Source of the DNA: Dactylorhiza incarnata
Lineage: Eukaryota; Streptophyta; Magnoliopsida; Asparagales; Orchidaceae
DNA length: 64,000 bases
Reading direction: 5' to 3'
Assembly (NCBI GenBank): GCA_033032865.1
Contig: JAWHQI010000013.1
Span: 1,674,001 to 1,738,000, forward strand
Shown here: one piece after another, positions 10,896 to 22,116 of the stretch
Numbering within the stretch: position 1 is the stretch's first letter
How the letters are laid out: each line of letters begins with the position of its first letter
Notes under the pieces: generated by a model
What the model was told of the DNA's origin: nothing
The model's database searches: none
The model's input: the letters and a program-made list of their open reading frames with translations, nothing else
Made by a program: the position numbers and the translations under genes

Positions 10896-11053
10896 AGAAG
10901 TTGATAGCGTTTTAGAAGCTTGAACCCAATTGGGAAGGGCCGTATATTGTGAATGAGGCGCTCAGGTCCGGGGGATATCATCTCCAGGATGTGGAAGGGG
11001 TACCCCTCGGCCGGGCTGGAAGTGGAGATAACCTGAGAAGATTTTATCCTTGA
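10896..11053 (+). pseudogene. Integrase C-terminal end, Tat-like
   Basis: The frame reads KLEPNWEGPYIVNEAL, then GYHLQDVEG, and ends LRRFYP with a stop at 11051-11053. This is the usual C-terminal tail of Tat-group Gypsy integrases (NWEGPY ... YxLxDxEG ... NLRRFYP). One TAG lies seven codons before the motif. It belongs to the same plus-strand element as the LTR at 8312-9324, with most of pol deleted. Confidence 0.75.
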
Positions 11054-11134
11054 AAGTTCTTTCCTTTTATACATATAACTATTAAATTCTTTGACTATGG
11101 TGACTCATATGTTGGCTTGGTGACTAAAAAATTG

Positions 11135-11335
11135 AATATGTTGGTGCTGGAATGCCCCAGATCGATTCCGCTCCCGGGCTCTCACCTAGACGGGGGGTTC
11201 AGGTTGATCTCTGGAGAGGCTGGAAAGGTTGGATATGTTGGTGCTGGAATGCCCCAGATCGATTCCGCTCCCGGGCTCTCACCTAGACGGGGGGTTCAGG
11301 TTGATCTCTAGAGAGGCTGCCAAGGTGACAAGTTC
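11135..11335. repeat. 97-bp direct repeat, 2 units plus a diverged third
   Basis: TTGGTGCTGGAATGCCCCAG occurs at 11141 and 11238, giving a 97-bp period, and both units are nearly identical. A weaker third copy follows to about 11440. It lies just downstream of the integrase stop, in the 3' untranslated part of the Tat-like element. Confidence 0.85.
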
Positions 11336-11469
11336 TTTGGAATGGCAGGTTGACCTCTCGTGGAGGCTCTTTGGTTTCGGCTCCGTGATGGTTCCGCTGT
11401 TCGGGCTCTCATCTAATCGGCAGAGCGGGTAAACCTCTCGGATGACAGTTTGAGACACGATGAGATTCA

Positions 11470-12073
11470 ATATAAGGCCTTAGCATATAAGAGATCAATT
11501 ATGCTTGTTAAATTGATAGTTTTCACTGACAATCGAAGTTCTTTAAGAATAGTTTTGAAAACAAAAGCTTAAGATAGCGAATCCTACAATGGCACAACAT
11601 TATTTGATTAGTTTTGGAAACAAAATTAGATTCATTTTGAATTGTCAATGCATGATTGTTTATGTAATCATTATAGATAATAGTGAGCATTCTATTCCTC
11701 AGCACCATCAATCATCCTTGAGGCCCATTCCTGAATAACACAATATGCAACAGTAAAAAGAACTGCGATCTAAATTATGAGTTTGCTTGCTAATAGACAT
11801 TAAGTGGCATGACGTTCTGAGAACCTGAAGGGCATAGTATCTCTACCATAAAAAGAAGGCATATTGTATAACCAAGGTTGTTGACAACCAAATTGATCAT
11901 TTGAAGGCAACAAAGGGGAATGTTATCACGTCAGGACAAATATGAGTACAAAAGGGAAGAATCATCATTCACATGATTGTATACCCATTTTTTTTCGGGT
12001 CGGCTCCCACCCTCCGGATACTTGGGGTTGGACATTTCTTTCCGAGCGTGGGACACGCTCGCAAAGAGCGGGG
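11470..12073. other. No recognisable feature
   Basis: This is AT-rich sequence with short scattered frames full of stops. I see no LTR ends, protein motif or repeat. It probably belongs to decayed elements, which I cannot show. Confidence 0.3.
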
Positions 12074-13091
12074 ATTGTGTACAACCCCGTACCCGTCGGG
12101 TAGGACCCTCCCTAGATGGCCAGGACCCGAGTGTAACGCCCCCCAATATTTTGATATTTAATAAATTTGGGACGTGGTCTGCGTTTAGCGGGTTTGGGGT
12201 GCGTTTAGGGTGCGTTTAGCAGGTATGGTCTGCGGATAGCCAGTTTGGGCTAGGTTTTTTTTATAAAACCTAGAAACTAAACCCCCCCTAAAAGGAGTCC
12301 TCCCCCACCCCAATTTCCGGACCCCCTCCTCTCGGTTCTTTGGAGCAGCCGCAAGGCCCGACCCCCCCTTCGTCTCTCTGTCTCGCGCCAGGAAGGAGGA
12401 GGCCACCCTCACTCCCCCTTCGTCTCTCTGTCTCGCGCCAGGAAGGAGGAGGCGACCCTCACTCGCCCTTCGTCTCTTCGTCTCGCGCCAGGAAGGAGGA
12501 GGCCCAATCCCGACCCCCCTTCGTCTCTCTTCCTCGCTGCCAGCAACAGCAGGAGGCCGACCCTCGCTCCGGCCGGGAGCTCCTCTCCCGTGGCCGTCCG
12601 AGGTGAGATCCGGCTGGGAGCTCCTCTCTCGTGGATGACCGAGGTGAGATCCGGCCGGGAGCTCCTCTCCCGTGGCCGACCGAGGCGAGATCCGGCCGGG
12701 AGCTCCTCTCCCGTGGCCGTCCAAGGCAAGATCCGGCCGGGAGCTCCTCTCCCATGGCCATCCGAGGAAAGATCCGGCCGGGAGCTCCTCTCCCGTGGCC
12801 GACCGAGGCGAGATCCGGCCGGGAGCTCTTCTCCCGTGGCCGTCCGAGACGAAATCCGGCCGGGAGCTCCTCTCCCGTGGCCGACCGGAGCGAGGAGTGT
12901 CGGGGGTTTCTCTCCCACCACTCCTCTTCTTGTCTCCAAAGCATGAAAGTGGAGGCATATCAGATCGTGTAAAGCCGCTATGGCCGTTGGACGTCGAGCT
13001 CGCGCAAGGTCTTCGGTTGTGACTCCGCCAAGGCACGCGTCAAGGGTAACGAATTTCAACTCGGGCAGGTGAAGCCTTCAATTCTCATATT
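12074..13091 (+). repeat. Second copy of the 7309-8311 segment (pol junction plus LTR)
   Basis: About 1 kb matches 7309-8311. It begins with the same 57-bp chromovirus pol piece (gtacaacccc...gacccgag), then TGTAACGCCCCCC (12132), GGTCTGCGGATAGC (12227-12240), TATAAAA, the 50-bp array and the 41-bp array, and stops at tctcatattt. Because the pol-LTR junction is included, this copy arose by DNA duplication and not by an independent insertion. It runs into Athila gag at 13092. Confidence 0.85.
12567..12895. repeat. 41-bp GC-rich minisatellite, 8 units (copy 2)
   Basis: It has the same unit as 7803-8110, but all eight units are full length. Open frames of up to 283 codons across it are by-products of the repeat. 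Confidence 0.9.
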
Positions 13092-14598
13092 TCAACTCGG
13101 GAAGATAAAATAGGAGTAGGAGGAGAAGTAGTTACCTTGGGTTTCTCCTGTTTTGAAACCACCTCCTTTCCACTGCGGAGAGTAATCACACCGGCGCTTT
13201 GCATTGGATTTTGCTCAGTATTTCTCGGTAGAGCTCCTTGCTGACGCTCGGAGAACATTTTTGCTAGCTGCCCCACTTGATTCTTTAAATTTTTGATCGA
13301 TCTGGTGAGATTCCAGATGTTCGATTCATTTGTAGCAACATATTTTGCAAATTCCTCTTCAAGCGGAGAGGGCTTTTGCTGTTGCGGTGGAAAACCGGGC
13401 GGATTAACATTTAAAGGATGAGATGAGTTTAGAAGTTTATTAGGGGGTGGGTGGGGGGGGGGGGGGGGGTTGATTTAGATTCATAGAACGCTGAGCATTT
13501 CCTTGGTTGCTCCATGAGAAATTCGGATGGTTCCTATAACCCACATTGTAGGTGTTGTTGTACGGAGCGGAGTTCGGGTTATAGGAAGACCGAGGCGGAT
13601 TTCCCACGTAGTCAACTTGCTCTTCGATTGATACCTTATTAGCCCTAGGAGGAGTGGCGGAGGAAGCAGACATCTCCGCCAATTGCTTTGTTAAGCGCTC
13701 AACTTGTAAAGATAAATTAGAAGTAGCGTCTATTTCAAAAATACCGGCTGGCTTATTAGGCCGCCCTCATGGCAAATTCCATTGATAAACATTCATGGTC
13801 ATTTCCTCAAAAAGCTCTTGAGCGGCCTCCATGGTCTTTTTATTTAATGTACCCCCGGCGGCCGCATCAATCATTTGCCTAGTTTGGAAAATCAAGCCAT
13901 TATAAACGATCTGCACTTGTTGCAAAGTGGGAAGTGCGTGGTCAGGGCAACTACGCAAAAGATCCTTGATGCGCTCCCATGTATCATAGAGAGTCGCCGA
14001 GTCGATTTGCATAAATGACGCAATATCTATTTGCATTTTGGCAGTCTTTGCAGGTGGGAAATATTTAGTGAGAAATTTTTCCGCCATATCGGCCCATGTA
14101 GTGATGGGCTCCCTAGGAAGAGAGCCCAGCCACTGCTTGGCCTTAGACCGCAAAGAAAAAGGAAAAAGACGTAATCGAATGACATCATCAGTGATGCCAT
14201 TGATTTTAAATGTGTCGCAGATTTCGAGAAAATTAGAAATATGACAGTTTGGATCTTCGTGCGGTTGACAATCGAATGTCACTGATTGCTGCACCATTTG
14301 TATGATGCTGGACTTGATCTCAAATGTTTGTTCGCCACCGTGGGGCAATCAATACTCGACTGTGTGCCTTCAAAATTCGGCTGCGCAGAATAGAAGATGG
14401 TCCATTGCGCGACCTCATTAGGATCGGTATGTTATGATTAGGAGGATTAAGATTCGGATCCATATTTGCTGTGTTAGTGTCCCCGATCGACTCTTCGAAT
14501 TCTAAGTGTATATCCTGATCACGAGAATGGCGGCGCCGAAAAAGGGTTCGCTCGATCTCGGTATGAAAAGGAATATTCGAAGCGCTACCTCGGGTCAT
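13092..14598 (-). pseudogene. gag: Athila gag and start of pol (truncated)
   Basis: Gag would form the virus-like particle. The frame starts at 14598 with MTRGSASNIPF. A shift near 14350 leads into 14348-13767, which carries the Athila capsid signature (AKQWLGSLPREPITTW, KYFPPAKTAKM, RQMIDAAAGGTLNKKT, AAQELFEEM). 13682-13440 and 13276-13085 continue with the proline-rich linker and ITLRSGKEV. A G17 run (13453-13469) breaks the frame in the polyproline coding part. It stops at 13092 where the duplicated Tekay-like piece joins, so protease and pol are missing. It is closely related to the copy at 36578-37741. Confidence 0.85.
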
Positions 14599-14940
14599 AC
14601 ACTATAAAGAAGAAGGGTAAAGAAGAAAGAACAAAAAGAGAAAAGAGAGAATTATAAAATAAAAAGAATGAAAGGGGAAAACTTGATTATTATATTTTTT
14701 CTTTTAGGCGGAAGTTAGTCTTGGACTTCCCTAGGTATACCCTGTGAAGGGTTCTCACCGGTAATAGGAGGTGTGATGGGATGATAAACCAAACGTCCCT
14801 TTCCAAGATTTAGATTACACCTTTAAGATTTTTGAAACTAGAGAAAGTAAAATAAAATAAAAAGATACATGATAAAATTAATAGCTATCCTCTTTTCAAA
14901 ATATCAACGCAAAAATTCCTCGGCAACGACGCCAAAAACT
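14599..14940 (-). other. Athila leader with primer binding site and conserved block
   Basis: The minus-strand leader lies between LTR and gag. The primer site TGGCGTCGTTGCCGAGGAA is at 14917-14934 (Asp-tRNA type, one or two changes from the usual TGGCGCC form). A roughly 90-bp block at 14720-14811 (ttggacttccctaggtatac ...) also occurs in the other Athila copy, there in the 3' untranslated region (31670-31760). Confidence 0.75.
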
Positions 14941-15591
14941 TGATAGGAGAAAATTTGAGCTTCTCTTACTTAGGGATTTGGATTTAAGAAAAAGCGAAGA
15001 GATTAATGATGTTTTCCAAAACTATATCCGATAAAGTCAAGTATACCTTATCGTCTATAATATTGGATATTTTGAAAACACCAAGGTCATATTCCTCGGA
15101 GCGCGTTGATTACTTCTACTTCGAGGAGATCACTATTAAATTATCTAATGATTTTTGTAGTGTTTGTTTTACTTAACTAAAAGAGACAAATTGCAAACTA
15201 GATTAAGGTTTAATGGATGGTAAAAAGGATTAGCGCTCAATCTAAAATCACCTTGGAGTGAGAATAATCAAGAGAAGGAAAAATAAATATAATTCGGTTT
15301 AAATAATCTACTTGACTGTGGAGGTTCCCGAAGCTTGAACATGCCTCTCTCAAGGGAAATGCCGAACTATGTTTAGGAAAAATCAAGCGAACTCTCGTTA
15401 TATAATCGATTACCTAAAAACTGCTTTACGTTGTGAACCCCTCTATTGGGTTTGACTCCAATCCGATAGATTTACGTCATCCTCTCTCGAGGGGTGCGTG
15501 CAAGTCTCTTTACTCTTGAGTGATCGATTCATACTGTGAGCCTCTCGGCTAGCTAAGTATGAAAACTAAAGCGAAAACCAAATATCGAAAA
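14941..15591 (-). mobile_element. Athila 5' LTR, interrupted
   Basis: It begins TGATAGGAG on the plus strand, next to the primer site. It shares the stretches CCAAAACTATATCCGAT and CCTTATCGTCTATA with the LTRs at 29100 and 37899. It is cut at 15591 by the TGTAACATCCCCC start of another LTR, and the rest is not seen again in the window. Confidence 0.75.
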
Positions 15592-18500
15592 TGTAACATC
15601 CCCCAAACAACTAGATCCCCAAGTTGGTTTTGTCATGACTAAGTCATGACAAAACCATTGGAAGAGCTCAAGACCATGTGAGCTTGGGAGAGAAGGAGAA
15701 AACCCAAGTGGTCTGCAAATAGCAGTTTTTAGATACTTAGCCTAGAGTTGGACTTTAGGGCCTCACCTTGGACCTTGACCCCAAAATAGTATCCCTAACC
15801 AATTAGGGATCTCCTTGGAGCACCAGAGATCCATTGGGGTCAACCAAAGAGGCCAAATTAACTAAAGTCAACCCTAACCCTAAATTGGTCAAAGTAACTC
15901 AATTAGGGCCAATTGGCCTCCACCATGCCAAATTGACCCTGCCCCTACCCTTATAGGGTCACTAGGGACCTAATGGACCAAAAAGCTCTATGATGGGACC
16001 TAGAATTTGGCCAATTTTACCAAAGTCAACTCTAGCTCTAATTTGGTCAAAAGTGCCCTATTAAGGGGCAATTCACCCTCACCTTGCTAAATTGACTCCA
16101 CCTAAACCTTCCTAACCCATAAGAGAGTCCAATGGGTCACTACCCACCCATTGTGGTCAACCCAAGTGGTCAATTTGACCAAAGTCAACCTTATCCAAAA
16201 TTTAGGGCAAAATGACCTACTTTACCCAAATTGAACCCAACACACTAGCTAGTCCCCATTGATGTGGTCCACCACCTAATGGGGATTGAATGCTACTGAG
16301 TTAGCCATTCAATTTGAAGAGAGTCGGCTAGGAGAGAGAGAGAGAGCCCAATTTGGAAGATAAAGAAAGAGAGGGGAGTTATTGGGGAGGAAGAAGAATC
16401 CCACAATCTTAGCAATTGATTGCACCTTCCTTCTCCCCTTGGGGAGATGAGAAGTTTTCAGCTTCTTCACGGCCTAATTGATGGACAATTCATCCCCCCC
16501 CCCACCCCAAGTGTAACCGAAATTCTAGCTAATGGCCATTAATAGCTTTCAGGAATAAAGCAACCCCAAGCTCGAATTGAAACCCCCATTACCTTCAGTG
16601 ATCCGAGAGGAAGAGAACCCCCAACCTTTCAGTGAGAATTGTGCAGAGGAGGCCTATAGCGGAATGGCACCAAAATCTACACCACCGTCAATGGCGACTC
16701 GCCAGAATATGCGCCACCAAGCCCCCACACAGGTCCGATCCGCTTCCTCTCCTCTAGTGCTAGATCCTCTAATGATTCTGGGCTTGATCTGAGCTCAATT
16801 GGGCTCGAATCGCGCTTCCGAGAGGGCTCATTTCGAGCCCTCTTTTTCACGCAAAATCCCCTCACTCCGGCCACCTCCGGATGGCCAACCACCTCTAATC
16901 GTTGGCCACCACCTCCACGAAGGTGGTGGTGGCATTGGTCGGTCGGGGCGGCGCTCAGGTGGCCGGGAAAGTGAGGAGAAAGTGAGCCATGGATAGGCTA
17001 ATCCCAGCTCTTGGCTGGAGGAAGAAGATGACCTGGAGTCGTCAGATCTGCGCCAAGATTCGTGCTGAATCATTTCATATGATTAGAATGATTTATTTCA
17101 TTTATGTCACACTTTGAGCAGTGTTTTGTTATAATTATTGAAAATACTAGACTACCTCTGATGAAAAAGTTCCCAACATAACATTTGTAGCCCTTGGTGT
17201 GTAGAATAAATGAAAATTTGTTTCAGGCCAATAGGGGCACTGTAGGCCCCTGTAGGGCCATTTTTGTAGGACTGGTCCCTAGGGTAGGGCAACCACCATT
17301 CCTTGAATATCTTTTGATTGGGTCATGGGATTGACTTGAAAATTGAAACCTAGGCTACTTATATCTACCCCCTTACCATATCAAAAGATGGGAATTTTAG
17401 GAGAAAAAGTTTCTAAGTTTTTTGTAATAATTTCATAATTCAAATGTTAATTAATTTATGGGTCTAGTGACCCCCAATCCCCTCCAATTTTTTGTGGGTG
17501 CTCCTTAGGGTTATTATAACACCCTGGTAAAAATTTCATCCCAATTACGACTGATTTAGTTGGGTAACTTGTTAACCCAAGTTGGGTCAAACTAGGTCAA
17601 ATTTTTGGTATGATGTTTATTTTGGGGTATTGTAGTCAAAACTCATCAACATGATGTGAAACCTTGGCCACTGGTTTAGAATCACCTAAAACACCTCCAT
17701 GAGTGATTTACGGTGATGTGGGGTGGATTTGTCCACAAGACCCTAGCTTTACCTTAGGGTTGCATTTTGAGCTTTGTGAAGGACATGGGGTCAAGTGTTA
17801 TGGAATGGTCGTGGAATTTGGTGTGCAAGTTCAAAGGGTGTAATAATACCCTAGGAAATTTTAAAAGGATTTTAGGAACCCTTATTCCCCTTAAATTAGG
17901 TTATAACCCCTTTAAGGCTTTTCATTATTAAAGAGATTTACATATTCAAATGGTCTTGGATGGTGATGAAATATTGGTAATGCCTTTATAATCATATGAT
18001 GGACCTCTAGTAAATTTTGTGCATTTAATTAAATGATTTAACCAGTACTTCATTAACAAGGCACTTATTTTGTCTCAGTCTTAAGAAAAATAATAGAGGG
18101 TCAAATACTCTTTGGAAATATTTTGCAACTTGGTGATAGGACAATTCATGGCACTAGCAAGCTTTGTAAATTTTTATGTAAATTTTGGAGATTGTTATCA
18201 GTAGGCTACTTCACAACATGTTCAAATTAGGATTTATTTGGAATATTTAATTAAATAAGATGTGAAACTCGGTCAGTAAGCCTTTCTGATCATCTTAGAG
18301 ATCTGGTGTTTCTTTCATAATTTTTGGAATTATTTAATAGTAGGTTCCTTCACAATTTTTCCCTAGAACGGGTTTCTTTGAAATATTCATTTATGTGATT
18401 AATTTGCCTTTATAAATTCTGAAATTTGGCTTGTAGAGTTTTCTGACTTATATGAAGGTCTAGTAAATTTTTCATAATTTTTGGATTAGTATTTTTGATG

Positions 18501-19014
18501 GTTTCTTCATTAACCTCAAACTTTGGATATATATTAAATATTATAATTAGAGGACAATTCCTGATTGTAAAATTGTGACATTTTGTACTTACTATTATTT
18601 TGGCATGACAGATTTATCTTAATTTTATGGGAGTCATATCATAAGAATACCTTACACTTCATGTTCATATTCATACTTGGCAAATATTGGAGAAATTAAA
18701 ATAAATGCTAAAATGTTAAGGAAAAATATAAATCTATGGATTTACTCTTATAATGCCATGATAGTCCTCCAGTAATAATCTTGTGTCATGTGGATGAGAA
18801 TTTAGAGTACTACTTTTGTGGTTCATATTGTTCGTTTGGTCTGCGTATAGTAAAATGGTAAAACTTGGGTAACTAGTGGTCTACTAAGAGGAAATGGGGT
18901 TTAACTGGAGTACATGGTCAGGTTGAAGAGGATGAGGTCACCAAAAAGGAGGTCATGTGGTAAGAGTGCATGGTGAGTTAAGGGTAAGGTCGTGCTTGGG
19001 ATTGACGAAAGATC
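15592..19014 (+). mobile_element. Long Tekay-like host repeat, segment 1 of 4
   Basis: It opens TGTAACATCCCCCAAAC, the usual start of Tekay/Del LTRs, which can exceed 3 kb. It has no coding frame that I trust; the small ORFs at 16577-17073 are proline/arginine-rich and lack any domain. It carries GGTCTGCAAATAGC-like words at 15710 and 18838. The sequence is continued, after removal of younger insertions, at 26987-27393, 28614-29099 and 39332-39514. Orientation is taken from the LTR start. Whether all four segments are LTR or partly internal cannot be settled here. Confidence 0.55.
15626..15656. repeat. Perfect 15-bp inverted repeat, 1-nt centre
   Basis: Arms GGTTTTGTCATGACT and AGTCATGACAAAACC flank a single A. 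It lies 34 bp inside the LTR start. Confidence 0.9.
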
Positions 19015-20001
19015 TGTTGGGTTTTTCTAGAACCATACATCACATGTAGGCGCAGCGGAATAAAAGAGAAACAATCCAAAAGACTTTGATCGGGCCATGA
19101 ATATTGAATCAAGAAGTTAATCAAAATGCTAGGTATGAAATTACCTTTGCGGGATTGGATCAAATCCAACCTAGATGCTCCTAGAAGAAGAGTCCTTGCA
19201 CCGGCTATGCGAGAGTTCTCACGTAGAATAATGTCTACGTCTATACAGTGATCCACACGAGCCGGGAGAAGAACGACTGCACCTTTGCACTTCCACGAAC
19301 TGCTAGGTTCGTTCCAGGAAGAACACACACGACGACGATCGCCAGAGAGGAGGTCAGCGGAGGCGATTCAGGGTGGCGGAACACTTCCGTCTAGGGTTCG
19401 AGCGAGAGCGGAACTCCTTCCGTCGGCTTCTATTTCGTTAGTTATGAGAACCCTAAAAGAAGTCCTATTTATACCCAAAGGATAAACAACTTCTAGAAGA
19501 ATCGCTATCCGCAGACCACACATCAGAATAGGGGCTTCTGTTACAATTCGTCGGGATTCCACGGAACAGCATTCGTCGAGTTTTCACCGGACAATCCGAC
19601 GAATTCCGACGAATCACATCAGACGGCAACATTTGCCGAGTTAATGCTCTCTGTAACAATTCGTCGAGTTTCCACGGAACGACCCGACGAATTCCGACGA
19701 ATCCGATCAGACGGCAACACTTGCCGAGTTAAGGGACTCTGTAATAATTCGTCGAGTTTCCACGGAACAATCCGACGAATCCCGACGAATCCGATGAATT
19801 CTATCTGTGTAAACCCGACGAATTCAGACAGCAACATTTGCTGGACTTCCTCCATTCTATATGGTGATTAGTAACCTTTACCAACACAGTCAATCTTCCA
19901 TCTTCTCCACATGCTCTTATGTGCAACCCTGCAGGCTCATATCGCGTTGGCAGTGACATTACATGTTTGACCACTTCTAGATCACAATGGTAACTCCAAC
20001 A
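19015..20001 (-). repeat. Copia 3' LTR
   Basis: TATA box TATAAATA on the minus strand at 19466-19473. GGTCTGCGGATAGC (reverse complement at 19504-19517) lies about 30 bp upstream of it. Repeated TTCGTCGAGTTTCCACGG and CCGACGAAT words fill 19523-19830. The LTR is 987 bp with TG...CA ends. Confidence 0.95.
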
Positions 20002-20018
20002 GTCTCCCACTTGATCTT
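20002..20018 (-). other. Polypurine tract of Copia element
   Basis: On the minus strand AAGATCAAGTGGGAGAC directly abuts the 3' LTR, where plus-strand DNA synthesis starts. Confidence 0.8.
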
Positions 20019-20977
20019 GAAAGTATCAATCAAAAACCTCATAAACAATGAGCGGCATCTAGCAATGCATCATTGCTCCCCAAGCAATAAGAGTTCATAA
20101 CTCATAAGCCTTTATGACCAATGTTCCAGCGTTGTCTTTGTCCCTTTGTCCCTTACATCCAGAAAGAACTAGAGGCATGGACCGTGTCACCCTCATAATA
20201 GCTCAATCCAAGTTTCTTGATCTAGAACGGACTTCCAGAGAATGGTGAGCTCAATATCACATATTGACTCTACCAAGCATGGCCATGCATTTCTCAGTCC
20301 AATTCCACCAAGGGGCCCATGGATGCAACTCCTGTTATATAGGAGGATAAATCCCATATCTGCTCACACCCAAACACCCAAATGATTCGTAACGTACCCA
20401 ACGACCACCCTTATCATCAACCTTCTTCAAGGAAGACTTTAGATGACATCAAAGCACGCTCTTCCTCACTCGATGAATGCTGTGACTTCAGGTCAAAGGA
20501 CCACAACACCATTGTCAAATGAGACCTACTTGTGACACTTTTAAGTAACAATCCACAAAGTAGTCTCAGGTTGGGTCTGTCCAGTACAACTTGTTCACTA
20601 ACAAGTACCCACGTGATGACTTGATATCACAATATCATGACATGTGAGAACCGGTCATCAGTCAACACACATGCTAGTCTTATTGTATCATCATCGACCT
20701 TAGCTTCTACGATGATACCTCGACCAGGGACCTTTTAAGAATGAAGCTTCGAAATCATAGGCTCTCACATTCAAGTCACGTACTTGATGTCCTATGGAAG
20801 CGAGCATTCTAAGGTTATTTATCACGAATTTTATTCTATCAAATAGAAACAGTATATCGTAATAAAAGAACTTGCCATTAATTGTAAAAGGAAATAATTG
20901 GTACACAATTCATCATATGAATAAATAATAAACAGCCAACAGAATATTTATTTTACATGCAACCCACAAGACTCCCA
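20019..20977 (-). other. Copia 3' untranslated region
   Basis: About 960 bp lie between the RNase H stop and the PPT. No coding frame or repeat is recognised. Confidence 0.6.
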
Positions 20978-22099
20978 CTAGAGATGATCACTCAGGTATC
21001 GTATACCCATTGATCTAGTATGACCATCATGCTTTCTCTGCGCGAGAGGCTTTGTTAGTGGATCTGCAATATTCTCCTCAGTCGGCACTCTGCAAATGTT
21101 CACATCTCCTCGTTCGACAATCTCACGAATAAGATGGAACCGCCGAAGTATGTGCTTGGAGCGCTGATGCGATCTAGGTTCCTTAGATTGTGCAATTGCA
21201 CCATTGTTATCACAGTAGAGAACTACGGGACCAACAATGCTAGGAACTACATCTAGCTCGCCGATGAATTTCCTAATCCATACAGCCTCCTTCGCTGCAT
21301 TTGCCGCAGCAATATACTCGGCCTCAGTTGTAGAATCAGCAACTGTCTCTTGCTTGGAACTCTTCCAGCTCACAGCTCCTCCATTCAGGCAAAACACAAA
21401 CCCTGACTGAGACTTCGAATCATCCCTATCAGTTTGGAAGCTGGCATCCGTGTAACCACTTACAACGAGCTCTTCCTCTCCACCATACACCAAGAATACA
21501 TCCTTAGTCCTTCTCAAGTACTTCAGGATATTCTTTACGGCTATCCAGTGACATTCACCGGGATCAGACTGATACCTGCTAGTCATGCTCAAAGCAAAAG
21601 AGACATCGGGTCGAGTACATAACATTGCATACATGATTGACCCAATTGCCGAAGCATATGGAATAAACTTCATGCGGTCCTTATCTTCACAAGATTTTGG
21701 ACACTGGTCCTTAGAGAGATTCACACCATGAGACATGGGCAAAAATCCTTTCTTGGACTCAAGCATGTTGAACCGCTTCAACACCTTTTCAATGTACGTA
21801 CTCTGGGTCAAACCCAGCAACTTCTTCGATCTATCTCTATAGATCTTAATACCGAGTATGTAAGTCGCTTCACCCAAGTCCTTCATAGAAAAGCAGTTCC
21901 CTAGGTTGTTCTTAACAACTTTCAGGGTAGGTATGTCATTCCCGATCAACAGTATGTCATCTACATACAATATCAGGAAGACAACAATGCTCCCACTGAT
22001 TCGCTTGTAAACACACGGTTCGACCTCGTTCTTGACAAAACCAAACTCTTTGATCTTCTCATCAAAACAAAGATTCCAACTTCTAGAGGCTTGTTTCAA
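20978..22099 (-). pseudogene. pol: Copia reverse transcriptase (C-terminal) and RNase H
   Basis: This is the final part of the Copia polyprotein. Visible motifs: KQASRSWN, the RT catalytic YVDDILLIGND, GMDL-type connection (SMKDLGEATYILGI), PDVSFALSM, then RNase H with VSGYTDASF, SKSQSGFVF, KQETVADSTTEAEY and the end KHILRRFHLIRE...ADPLTKPL. The tail and stop are intact at 20978. The frame is separated from the upstream integrase/RT frame by a single-base shift near 22117-22140, so RT is split in two. All four RNase H acidic positions appear present. Confidence 0.92.
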
Positions 22100-22116
22100 T
22101 CCATAGATGGACCTAT

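Noticed and set aside
11135..11440. The 97-bp repeats considered as a CRISPR array or satellite
   Set aside because: There are only two clear units with no spacers, in the 3' region of a retroelement. No cas-like genes are present, and the DNA is clearly plant.
11470..12073. Possible Copia relic at 11.8-11.95 kb
   Set aside because: A few residues looked suggestive, but no ordered motif could be followed in any frame.
16577..17073. Possible small host gene (Pro/Arg-rich frames on both strands)
   Set aside because: Frames are short, overlap on opposite strands, have no splice-consistent continuation or known motif, and lie inside a Tekay-like repeat.
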